Source: a virus. From it: a stretch of DNA of 64,000 bases. Location: positions 1 to 64,000 of IMG/VR virus record IMGVR_UViG_3300032069_000010; one strand, 5' to 3'. This document shows positions 55,333-63,615 of the stretch, one piece after another. The stretch's first letter is position 1. Every line of letters begins with the position of its first letter. The position numbers and the translations under genes are program-made. Below the pieces are notes generated by a model. It ran no database searches. It worked only from the letters and a program-made list of their open reading frames with translations, and had not been told where the DNA came from.

Positions 55333-56087
55333 TTTTCAAAAAACTCCTTCATAACTGCGGCAACACCGGGGGCCTTACTTTTAAGAAAATTTCCGACCAA
55401 CACATGATGCGCATACGCCTCTGCAAACCCTTCTTCCATATCTGTCTTACCATAATTTGAAACGCTTCCTGTGCTTGCATTCGAATCCCACACTTTTTTC
55501 TTCCACATCCCAGCGCCACGAATTGAATGAGCAAATTCGTGGAGAATCGTTGCCTGGCTACTTCTGGGAGACAAAACCATTTCGCCGCTATTGTGATCAT
55601 AGAACGCATCACACTCAAAACCTTTCTGGCTCTTATCACCAGACCTCAAAAAATAAAGCTTATTAACTTCTTTTTGGCTATTCATAACCGTTATCGCCTT
55701 GATACCGCTTTTTTTAAAATGCTTATCTGGCACCAAACTTAAAGCTTTATAAAGGTTACTCTTCTCGCTCATGGAGGCGCTAACCATAACCTTTCTTCTA
55801 ACCGCCCAATCACCAACTCCATGGGGGGCCACCCTGCCAACTGGTAGGCTACCACCCCTATGACCAGGCCGTCCCTTGTGACCAAAATTACCAGAGCCGG
55901 GACCGCCTTCAAAAAACAACTCCCCTCTAACTTTCTCCAACACCTCACTGACAATTCTTCGCTTTTCTTTGAATCGCTTCGGCAGTTGATCCAACCCATC
56001 CAAGATTGCATCCTCAATATCAAGCAACTCACGGTGAAACTCCGCTGAATCCTTATCCCAAAATTTAGCCGCTTGATTTTTACCCAT
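55329..56087 (-). CDS. Head-effector family protein E: zincin metallopeptidase-like, 252 aa
   Basis: Starts MGKNQAAKFWDKDSAEFHRE; a longer N-terminal helix region leads to RGELFFE (residue 60) and GGPGSGNFGHKGRPGHRGGS. The C-terminal domain has ILHEFAHSIRG (HExxH at 183-187) and DMEEGFAEAYAHH, a third-ligand glutamate pattern of gluzincins. GGAAGGTTGCTA precedes the ATG, which overlaps the previous stop. Likely a packaged protease. Confidence 0.75.
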   Translation of the reverse strand: MGKNQAAKFWDKDSAEFHRELLDIEDAILDGLDQLPKRFKEKRRIVSEVLEKVRGELFFEGGPGSGNFGHKGRPGHRGGSLPVGRVAPHGVGDWAVRRKVMVSASMSEKSNLYKALSLVPDKHFKKSGIKAITVMNSQKEVNKLYFLRSGDKSQKGFECDAFYDHNSGEMVLSPRSSQATILHEFAHSIRGAGMWKKKVWDSNASTGSVSNYGKTDMEEGFAEAYAHHVLVGNFLKSKAPGVAAVMKEFFEK

Positions 56088-59000
56088 TAGCAACCTTCCG
56101 TTTAGATATAAAATTCTTGAAGACCTCTGATCCAAGAGAGCCTTTTGAAACATTGAGGTCGGCAAGATAGGACCATACATTCTTCGAATCCAGGAAAAAC
56201 TCCTTCCCCAATTTCCGTCCATCAGAAGACCGATAGGAAGCAACATCCCACGAATGCGGGAAACTCTTTTCGCCCAAAGAGATTCCCTTCTTCTCGGCCC
56301 ATTTCTTAAATCTACTTTCAATTGATTTACCTTCAAGCAGGTCACGATAATCAAACCCCATTACGGCCCATGCGTAACGTCCAACTCCATCAAGCCCGCC
56401 ATTCGCCAAAAGGAATACCTTTGCCACTTTTGAAGAACGCGCATAGTTAACGATTTGTTCAACCACATCACCACCAAGTCCAGTATTCTGAAAAGCCTTA
56501 TCCATAAAAAAGCTATCCAAATATACATCATCAAACTCAGGTCTTAATTTAAAATGCAACCTTCCGACTTGCTTTCCACTATTGTAAAACTTTACCATCG
56601 CGTTATTCCCCTTGGGAAAAGAGCCGCCAAACTTAATTTCGAAACCATGTTTTTCGCTAATCTCTTTGATCTTTCCTGCAATATCTGTATTTTCTTTGGA
56701 AACATCGGCAGTCCTCAATTTATTTCCACTTTTTGCCTTCGGCAATCCAAGTTCGGGGCCAACTTTCGGACTTGCCGCAATGCCAGCGCCACCCATTCCA
56801 GCTTTCGTTATCGCCCTACCATACCGATCCTCGGGCTGTCCGGGATACTTCCGCTTCAAATATGTCATAGCCTCGCCAGAATTGGTAATGCCCTTTTGTC
56901 TTAGGCGACCCGCCATACGACTCGAAGAAACACTTGGAACCTCATGTGCGGAAACTCCACCCTTGCCGCCACCGGGTAGACTGCCACCGCGATGTCCAGG
57001 GCGACCTGCGTGCCCCCAATTGCCACTACCTGGACCGCCTTCAAGTATGGCATGGATTGATTCACCCGCAATAACATTTATTAACTTGCCGAAAGACTCA
57101 TGCATACGTAGCTTCTTCTTCGTCTTGGCTATTCTCATCCAGTAAATATCGTCGGCATTGCGATCTATCACGACCAAATCCATTTTCCTGGCCTTCGCCT
57201 CTTCGACGTTCTTCTTAGACTCTTTTCCAAGTCCTGCAAACCTTTTAACTATACTTACCTCTCTTGGCTTGGGAGAAATGACCACAAACTCCTTTTGATT
57301 CTGAAACGGAAACATGGTATGATGTACAAGAATATCATCTCGTTTCACTCTGCCCTCTAAAACAGCAGCTTGGCCAAGACTAAACGTTCCAAATTCGTCT
57401 GCGACCTTTCGTTCTGTGGTCCACGATGACAGTGGATTTGACGCCACCAAAGCCTTCACTCCGGCCGCTTTGCTCGTAAGTTCTTCGACACCAGTCCCGC
57501 GATAAAGCGTCAAGTCATTCGACCCAGGATACACCACATCCATCACCTGTCTATTAACCGCTTTAAGAGTACGAATATAGGTCATCGCCAGTGCTTCGTT
57601 GCCTGTTATGCGCTCACTAAACAGGGCGTGGGCGCTCCGGAGTACTTCTTCTTTTGGATAATACATCTTGCCACCATAAATCTTCCGCGCATGATCAGCA
57701 AGGGCAAGACCTATCTCTGGGGTCTTTCCGCTGGTCCATTCCTTACGGAAATACATATGAACGGTTCCCATATCCGAGGCCCTAAAGGCATGGTCCATCA
57801 ACTCGGCAAAATCCTGATCGTCCTTTCCTTTAGAACCAACCTTTTTTATTTCCGCCTTCATTTCATCGCTCAGTTCCGGTAAAGACGATCTTTTTCCATC
57901 CACAAAATCCTGAACGCCTACAAGATAATCCTTCCCAAACATATTAACAGCACGAAGTCTTTCAGCAGCTCCCTCGCCCTTAGTCTTACGTAGCAAGCCC
58001 TCGTCTACGGTCTTGTATATAATGTTTCTTCTCAGAAACTCCGCTTGCCCTGGTTCGTGTTTTCCTACCGCGTCCCAAACTAAATGCACCTGATCATTCC
58101 GCGAAGCCCACAATGCTTCTGACGAAACATTATCATCCAGATCCGCCACCATGAATATCGCATCAGACGACGATAGCTTCTTGAGTTCACGCATCCTTTC
58201 TGATGAGCTTTTCAACGCCATGATTTCGCTTACATGCTTCGGGACTGGACCAAGCCCTTCCGCAGTCGTCGTGCTTGTCTCAACAGATTTTCCTCCCAAC
58301 GATTTACCAGCAGCAGAGGGAGATACCGGTCCTTTAACATTCCTAACCTTGGATGCAGTTTGTGATGCAACTTTCGGACTTGCCGCAATGCCAGCGCCAC
58401 CCATTCCAGCTTTCGTTATCGCCCTACCATACCGATCCTCGGGCTGTCCGGGATACTTTCGCTTCAAATATGTCATAGCCTCGCCAGAATTGGTAATGCC
58501 CTTTTGTTTTAGGCGACCCGCCATACGACTCGAAGAAACACTTGGAACCTCATGTGCGGAAACTCCACTTTTGCCACCTCCAGGCAGACTGCCACCACGA
58601 TGTCCTGGGCGACCTTTGTGGCCCCAGTTACCAGAACCGGCGCCGCCTTCGAGAAGCAATTCTTTCTTAACCTCATCGACGATCGACTCAACAAATTTCA
58701 CCTTCTGCATCTGACCGCCCGGCACATAATAAATCTTGTGCTTCTCCATGAAGTCAATCATGTCGGCGTTCAGGTCGCGACGCATCCTTATAAATTCTTT
58801 CTTCTGATCACCACTTGTGGCGCTGATCATTCCTCTAAGTCGATCAATCTCGGATGACATTTGACCAAGCTTGTCACGTTCATTGTCAGACGGTAGGCGA
58901 TAACCTTGAGGCGGGACAACCAGCTTCGGACCTTTAATGACGTACATCTCTGGCGCTGGCTTTTCTTCAGCATAGGCAAACTCTAAAAAACACCTACAAT

Positions 59001-59649
59001 TCGAAAGGCACTCGGTTGTGCCATCCTTCGGAACGAATGGCAAATTCTTCTTAGTATAAGGACTTCCAGCGGCAGCACGAATACAAGAATCACAATGTTT
59101 TGCATCTCGGAGATGCCATACTATACGCACATAATCAGGGGAACCTTCCACCTGTCCGTGAAAATAAACCCCATCCAGCGTCTCAATATACATCGAGAGC
59201 CGATCTTCAAGCTCCATGACAAACTCGTTATTCTTAATGTCATCAACGAACTTACCGAGATAACCAAACTCTTCGGCCTCGGCGCCTTTCAACCACGTCT
59301 TATCCTGTTCCCAAATCCCGAACGGATTCCCAACAGACCTTACTCCCAATCCGTAAGCCTTCTCCCATGCGCCCTTGATTTCGGAGCGCCACATCTCTTC
59401 CATCACCTCATTAGTGATTTCTCCTCTTTGATAAGAACCAAGGATTCCAAACAGGGCATCCTTAAACTCTTCCTTTAGGCTACCGTAATCGGAGACAGCC
59501 TGTGCAATCATCTTCTTGTCCAGATTCGCACGCAGACTTCCTATCAACCTAACAAGCGTGGACATGAGAATCGCCTTCTCGTTGGCAAACGTTCTCCGGC
59601 CACCAAATGATTTGCCTTCTGTCAAGTTGCAAGCTAATTGCAAACTCAT
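56080..59649 (-). CDS. MuF-like minor head protein fused to ADP-ribosyltransferase and acetyltransferase-like effectors
   Basis: 1189 aa. Residues ~1-230: MuF-type head domain (YVRIVWHLRDAKHCDSCIRA, TTECLSNCRCFLEFAYAEEK). ~318-425: helix, LLE (332-334), GG...GHKGRPGHRGGS and the KYPGQPEDRY domain. ~680-800: ART domain with R717 (LTLYRGTG), SSWTTERKVADEF (STS) and FQNQKEFVV (QxE). ~855-960: second copy of the signal (ILE at 868-870) and KYPGQPEDRY domain. ~970-1189: acetyltransferase-like (MDKAFQNTGLGGDVVEQI). A later ATG at 59565 with AGAAGG upstream is an alternative start. Confidence 0.85.
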   Translation of the reverse strand: MSLQLACNLTEGKSFGGRRTFANEKAILMSTLVRLIGSLRANLDKKMIAQAVSDYGSLKEEFKDALFGILGSYQRGEITNEVMEEMWRSEIKGAWEKAYGLGVRSVGNPFGIWEQDKTWLKGAEAEEFGYLGKFVDDIKNNEFVMELEDRLSMYIETLDGVYFHGQVEGSPDYVRIVWHLRDAKHCDSCIRAAAGSPYTKKNLPFVPKDGTTECLSNCRCFLEFAYAEEKPAPEMYVIKGPKLVVPPQGYRLPSDNERDKLGQMSSEIDRLRGMISATSGDQKKEFIRMRRDLNADMIDFMEKHKIYYVPGGQMQKVKFVESIVDEVKKELLLEGGAGSGNWGHKGRPGHRGGSLPGGGKSGVSAHEVPSVSSSRMAGRLKQKGITNSGEAMTYLKRKYPGQPEDRYGRAITKAGMGGAGIAASPKVASQTASKVRNVKGPVSPSAAGKSLGGKSVETSTTTAEGLGPVPKHVSEIMALKSSSERMRELKKLSSSDAIFMVADLDDNVSSEALWASRNDQVHLVWDAVGKHEPGQAEFLRRNIIYKTVDEGLLRKTKGEGAAERLRAVNMFGKDYLVGVQDFVDGKRSSLPELSDEMKAEIKKVGSKGKDDQDFAELMDHAFRASDMGTVHMYFRKEWTSGKTPEIGLALADHARKIYGGKMYYPKEEVLRSAHALFSERITGNEALAMTYIRTLKAVNRQVMDVVYPGSNDLTLYRGTGVEELTSKAAGVKALVASNPLSSWTTERKVADEFGTFSLGQAAVLEGRVKRDDILVHHTMFPFQNQKEFVVISPKPREVSIVKRFAGLGKESKKNVEEAKARKMDLVVIDRNADDIYWMRIAKTKKKLRMHESFGKLINVIAGESIHAILEGGPGSGNWGHAGRPGHRGGSLPGGGKGGVSAHEVPSVSSSRMAGRLRQKGITNSGEAMTYLKRKYPGQPEDRYGRAITKAGMGGAGIAASPKVGPELGLPKAKSGNKLRTADVSKENTDIAGKIKEISEKHGFEIKFGGSFPKGNNAMVKFYNSGKQVGRLHFKLRPEFDDVYLDSFFMDKAFQNTGLGGDVVEQIVNYARSSKVAKVFLLANGGLDGVGRYAWAVMGFDYRDLLEGKSIESRFKKWAEKKGISLGEKSFPHSWDVASYRSSDGRKLGKEFFLDSKNVWSYLADLNVSKGSLGSEVFKNFISKRKVANG
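56761..56961. repeat. Direct repeat copy 1 inside the MuF effector gene
   Basis: About 200 nt nearly identical (two or three differences seen) to 58369-58569. The distance is 1608 nt, exactly 536 codons, so recombination between copies would delete the ADP-ribosyltransferase and one signal while keeping the frame. Confidence 0.8.
58369..58569. repeat. Direct repeat copy 2 inside the MuF effector gene
   Basis: Partner of 56761-56961; codes the KYPGQPEDRY domain and the start of the signal. High nucleotide identity, including silent positions, indicates a recent duplication or gene conversion. Confidence 0.8.
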
Positions 59650-62600
59650 CAGTTAAGCTCCAAATCAACCAAATCCCGCAACGTCTCTACCAGATTCATC
59701 ATCTGCAACGTCACGATATGAAAACCATCAGACCTATCTAATCCGTCACTTCCATCTTCCTTCTTAGAAACCATCTCTTTAGGGTTCAGGCCACCCACCT
59801 GCGGAGTCGTCATTCCTGTCGCCCCGGCAGCCCTCAGTGACGGCGTTGTTGCTTTTTTGGGGGATGGTGAGGTAAGGGGTGCAGGTTTATCTTTTAATAC
59901 GGCTGCAATTTCTTCATCGGACAGACCAAGAAAACTTCGGAGAATGAACTCATCGCCAAGGATCTGCATGTCCACCCGATATATCTTGGCAACCTCTGCC
60001 TTCAGCTTTTCCATCGTCCATTTCCGCATCTCGTCAACCATGGAAATGGGTGCGAATAAAATCTGATACATGCCCTCAACCGGAACGATCCCCTGCAGAA
60101 TGAGATGATAATTAAATAACTGCGAAAGTCCATTTCTTAAGCCCTTCCGAATCCTCCCAACCGTCCTTGCAAACTGAATGTCCTCTTCAACGATCGTTGA
60201 ATTATGAACAAGCACTCCACCTGTCCCCGCATCGCAAACGAAGAAATTATGTAGCGATTCGACTGTTATATCTCCTGTATCTTCCGGTTCTTTGATTTCA
60301 CGGACGCTTACTATGCGATGGTTTGGTAATGGAATCAACCCTGCACGGAATTTATTCCCCCAAGTGTTGGAGCATCTTATTGAACAAAACTTTCTCGGTC
60401 TATATCGTTTTGTAGAAAATATATCACCACAGAATATACATACAGCCATTATTCTCTTTAACTGACCAATATGTTTACACCTCTTACTGCAATACTTCTT
60501 CCTTTCAAGTTTGGAAGGCATGACTAACATTTCTTTCCCGCATACTTCACATAATTTCTTAATTCCGCCAACACCCCTAGCCTCAACGCTTCTTTTCCCA
60601 GCACACTGTCTAGAACACACAACCTTCTTTTTCCTAGAAAGTGGCACTGTGAATTTAGTCCCACATGTCAAGCATTCTTTTGTTATGAAAGTTGTCTGCG
60701 GATATCTATCAGCACGTGGATCATTACTCGCCTTTGTAACGCCTTTGTTCCAAGGACCGTGTTCATTCCTAAATTCATTAAGTTTCTTAAATCTATCAGT
60801 TTTATGAGTAGAAAGATGATCTTCAAAAGATAACAAAATTAAATTTTTTGGGTCGTTATTCCTCCTATTCCTATCCGCATGATGAATATTTGGTCTTGGA
60901 ATTTTTGATAATTCATCGGCATAGGAAATTTCTGCAACTCTTTGGTGGGTTAGAACTACACCACCCCAAGGATCGTATATTTTTTCATAGCCGTTGTAAG
61001 ACTTGGATTTCCTTATGGACCTTCGCAACGGCATTAATTGTTGTCCGCGTTTAAGGTCAACAGCATTAGCAACTGAACCATCTAACAGAAACCATTTGTG
61101 TTCTGGGGTGCATCTAATTTTTGTCCCATCGTCCAACTTTACTTCAACAACATCTGCCATTCTTTTAGTTACTCCAGCCCATATTACTTTCCCTGGAACA
61201 ATCATTTTCTTTTCTTTATCCCATGAGTATACGTAAGGCAGAAATCCACTTTTTTCATATTCGTCAATTATTTCTCTAAGAGTCTGTATTTTGTCGTCTA
61301 GACATGGAATTCGTGTATCCAAACCAAGACACTTTGCCTTCACGTCCTTTTCAAGGCCCACAAAAGCCTTCGGGACCTTCAACCCTGCAAACAGCTTCGT
61401 TTGGAAATGCTCAACGTCCCGTATATTGCCAAGATTCGTAGCCCCCTGGAGAACTCCTACATCAGCCTTCGATTCTTTCGTTACCCCAACATAGAAATCC
61501 TCCTCTGCCGTGAGGGGATTCTGAGCGGTCTCAAGTTTCCCTGTCAGCGGATTTATTAACCTCTTCTTCTTGAACTCGTTTTTGACCTTCTTTATGTAGT
61601 CCTCGCGTTCCTCCTTATCCATTCCCTCCACATCGACCAGAATCTTATATCTCAACTGCGACCTGGTCAGCCTGGAAATAACCATACCATCTTCCATTAG
61701 CTGCAACTGCTTATAGACTCGACGGATCGACTTCATCACGCTCTCGCCATACATCTTCTTCATTCCGCCATTTTTCCAATGGATGATCTGCCAGGGCTCA
61801 AACTCAGCAACTGTAACCCCAGTCATTTCATCCTTTTGGACGTATGGCTTTTCTTTCACCCTTCCATACTCATCAACATTCTTAAACATCGTGTATGGTT
61901 CGAGATTCTTTAACCGGACAATCAGGCCTTTATCATTGACCACATTTTCATCAAAATCGTCGCCCATCTTAGCCATCGCCCTGGCGGTATCCCAAATCAT
62001 CTCCTTAACTTTCGTCCTCTCGATTATCTCGTTGATGATATTCTGAACCCTTATATCCTTCGCCTTGACCTCGAATGGGTCGCCAGCTTCATTCCGGTCT
62101 TTCGTCGCGTTATCCGCATAAAGGTCAAGGGAATTGTGGACAAAAAACCCTTCGCAAGCAAAATTACGATAACCTGGCACCGAAAGATCGTAGACATCCT
62201 CTTTTCCGGCGTACTCTATCTTTAGAACACAATGATTCAGCGCCATCCTCTGAGTGCTGAACATTTCAACCCTTCTCCTTTTAGCCGTGGCGTAGCTGAC
62301 ATTAAAATATCGTGCTGCATCAGCAACAGTGCCACCATTACTCAATATCTCCGCCATTTGGGACTTATCCAGAAAGATTTTTCTTCTTTGATTCGCCTCG
62401 GCTAAAGCCATCCGCCACTTTTCTGGTTTTTTTACGCCAGTCCTCTGATCAGATAGTAATTTTCTGGCCTCATCGCTGAACCTATTCCCTTTGGCAAAAG
62501 AATTCCCACACATTCTTGTTGATTGAATAAGCCTTTCTTCTTGTGTCCAAACATGTGTTGGAATTTTTCCTCCATGCTTCTTCCTTGTATTCCTGAAATG

Positions 62601-63326
62601 AATATCGCCATGTTCATTCTTAGATAGAACCTCAATGTTATCGGGGTGGTCATTCAGCTTGTTGAAATCTATATGATGAACCGCGACGTCTCTATTTGGG
62701 TATAAACCGTATTTGTAAAGGGCCGACAACCGGTACACAAACCCCCACCTTTTCCTAGCGTTATAATCCTCATCGGGTTGGAAAACCTGTTTATACCCAG
62801 ACCTACCAATCCTCATATAAAAAGGCATTAGTGAATCATACGGTTTCAGTTCGTCAACTCTTTTATAAGACCCATCTCTCATCATAAACGGGTGATTTCC
62901 AGTCGCCCTTATAATGCGGCCATCATCAAGACTCACATCAAAAACATCCTTGTTTTCTCCGGTCTTAACGGCACCCCCGTTGGTCTTTGCGAGGCAGATC
63001 TTTTTCGAGCAATGATCGTAGGTAAAAACGACAACATCACCCCTGGAGCACAGATCTTTGATGCGAACAGGTCCATCAATTGTCTGGATAAGGGTATTCC
63101 CACCCAAACACGTGCTGATTTCAGGATACTCCTCGTCCATCAACACATAATCTCCGTACTTTGCCTTCCGTGTCCTTTCTAACTGAACCTGCTTGTAGTA
63201 ATACGATGCCACACTGACATCGAGACTACTTTCCGTCGTCTCCTCTCTGCGTGCTGGCCTCTCCGCTGTCTTATGGAAAATAGAACTAATCTTATCAATC
63301 AATGGGATATTTACCTTGACTTCCAT
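59649..63326 (-). CDS. Portal protein, T4 gp20-like, interrupted by two inteins
   Basis: 1225 aa precursor. Removing residues 73-398 and 666-1042 leaves 522 aa, close to T4 gp20 (524). Host segments read YGDYVLMDEEYPEIST then SLDLYADNATKDRNEA, and FVGLEKDVKAK then STIVEEDIQFARTVGR, matching the gp20 family at conserved positions. The portal forms the dodecameric DNA channel and starts head assembly. RBS is weak (TTAGGAT). A terminator lies upstream at 63372-63413; the terminase expected before it is not visible. Confidence 0.92.
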   Translation of the reverse strand: MEVKVNIPLIDKISSIFHKTAERPARREETTESSLDVSVASYYYKQVQLERTRKAKYGDYVLMDEEYPEISTCLGGNTLIQTIDGPVRIKDLCSRGDVVVFTYDHCSKKICLAKTNGGAVKTGENKDVFDVSLDDGRIIRATGNHPFMMRDGSYKRVDELKPYDSLMPFYMRIGRSGYKQVFQPDEDYNARKRWGFVYRLSALYKYGLYPNRDVAVHHIDFNKLNDHPDNIEVLSKNEHGDIHFRNTRKKHGGKIPTHVWTQEERLIQSTRMCGNSFAKGNRFSDEARKLLSDQRTGVKKPEKWRMALAEANQRRKIFLDKSQMAEILSNGGTVADAARYFNVSYATAKRRRVEMFSTQRMALNHCVLKIEYAGKEDVYDLSVPGYRNFACEGFFVHNSLDLYADNATKDRNEAGDPFEVKAKDIRVQNIINEIIERTKVKEMIWDTARAMAKMGDDFDENVVNDKGLIVRLKNLEPYTMFKNVDEYGRVKEKPYVQKDEMTGVTVAEFEPWQIIHWKNGGMKKMYGESVMKSIRRVYKQLQLMEDGMVISRLTRSQLRYKILVDVEGMDKEEREDYIKKVKNEFKKKRLINPLTGKLETAQNPLTAEEDFYVGVTKESKADVGVLQGATNLGNIRDVEHFQTKLFAGLKVPKAFVGLEKDVKAKCLGLDTRIPCLDDKIQTLREIIDEYEKSGFLPYVYSWDKEKKMIVPGKVIWAGVTKRMADVVEVKLDDGTKIRCTPEHKWFLLDGSVANAVDLKRGQQLMPLRRSIRKSKSYNGYEKIYDPWGGVVLTHQRVAEISYADELSKIPRPNIHHADRNRRNNDPKNLILLSFEDHLSTHKTDRFKKLNEFRNEHGPWNKGVTKASNDPRADRYPQTTFITKECLTCGTKFTVPLSRKKKVVCSRQCAGKRSVEARGVGGIKKLCEVCGKEMLVMPSKLERKKYCSKRCKHIGQLKRIMAVCIFCGDIFSTKRYRPRKFCSIRCSNTWGNKFRAGLIPLPNHRIVSVREIKEPEDTGDITVESLHNFFVCDAGTGGVLVHNSTIVEEDIQFARTVGRIRKGLRNGLSQLFNYHLILQGIVPVEGMYQILFAPISMVDEMRKWTMEKLKAEVAKIYRVDMQILGDEFILRSFLGLSDEEIAAVLKDKPAPLTSPSPKKATTPSLRAAGATGMTTPQVGGLNPKEMVSKKEDGSDGLDRSDGFHIVTLQMMNLVETLRDLVDLELN
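60201..61331 (-). mobile_element. Intein 2 of the portal, with HNH and zinc-ribbon endonuclease region
   Basis: 377 aa from C666 (CLGLDTRIPCLDDKI) to N1042 (GTGGVLVHN), then Ser. Splicing blocks visible: IRCTPEHKWFLLDGS and the C-terminal LHNFFVCDAGTGG. HNH motif PNIHHADRNRRNNDPKNLIL. Three CxxC...C zinc ribbons (CLTCGTKF, CEVCGKEM, CIFCGDIF) follow, a long DNA-binding region. Inserted in a highly conserved portal segment. Confidence 0.93.
62133..63110 (-). mobile_element. Intein 1 of the portal, with HNH endonuclease and helix-turn-helix
   Basis: 326 aa from C73 (CLGGNTLIQTIDGPVRI) to N398 (GFFVHN), then Ser. Block B GRIIRATGNHPFMMRDG; HNH motif VAVHHIDFNKLNDHPDNIEV; a helix-turn-helix MAEILSNGGTVADAARYFNV. 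C-terminal block YDLSVPGYRNFACEGFFVHN. All splicing residues present, so it should be active. Confidence 0.93.
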
Positions 63327-63615
63327 ATCCTAATCTTTCGAGGACCTTTCCGTTCCTTTATCAGATCTACATAAAAAATAGGCGCCCCTATTGGCTTTTG
63401 AGCCAGGGTGCCTGCCGGGATGGGAGGAAATAGAGATAAATTTTTATCATCTCATACAAATGTACCCTAACTGTCAGAAATTAAAAGGTTTGTCAATCAG
63501 ATAAAAAATACTGATGTCACATCTGCTATTAAATAGCACAAAAATTAACTGCCTCGATCAAGATTTGACCTGATAGATAATCTCAAAACAAATCTTGACT
63601 CCTGATCCAGTGCTG
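63327..63615. other. Non-coding stretch upstream of the portal
   Basis: No supported gene. Contains the terminator at 63372-63413, a possible weak minus-strand promoter (TTGACA at about 63490) without a good -10, and a 10-bp inverted repeat TCAAGATTTG/CAAATCTTGA (63568-63599) that forms the 3' exon side of the group II intron. Confidence 0.5.
63372..63413 (-). terminator. Rho-independent terminator upstream of the portal
   Basis: Coaxial stems AGGCGCCC/GGGTGCCT (63380-63387, 63406-63413; one G-U) and TGGCT/AGCCA with a 4-nt loop, followed on the minus strand by ATTTTTTAT. It should end a transcript coming from beyond the right edge. Confidence 0.8.
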
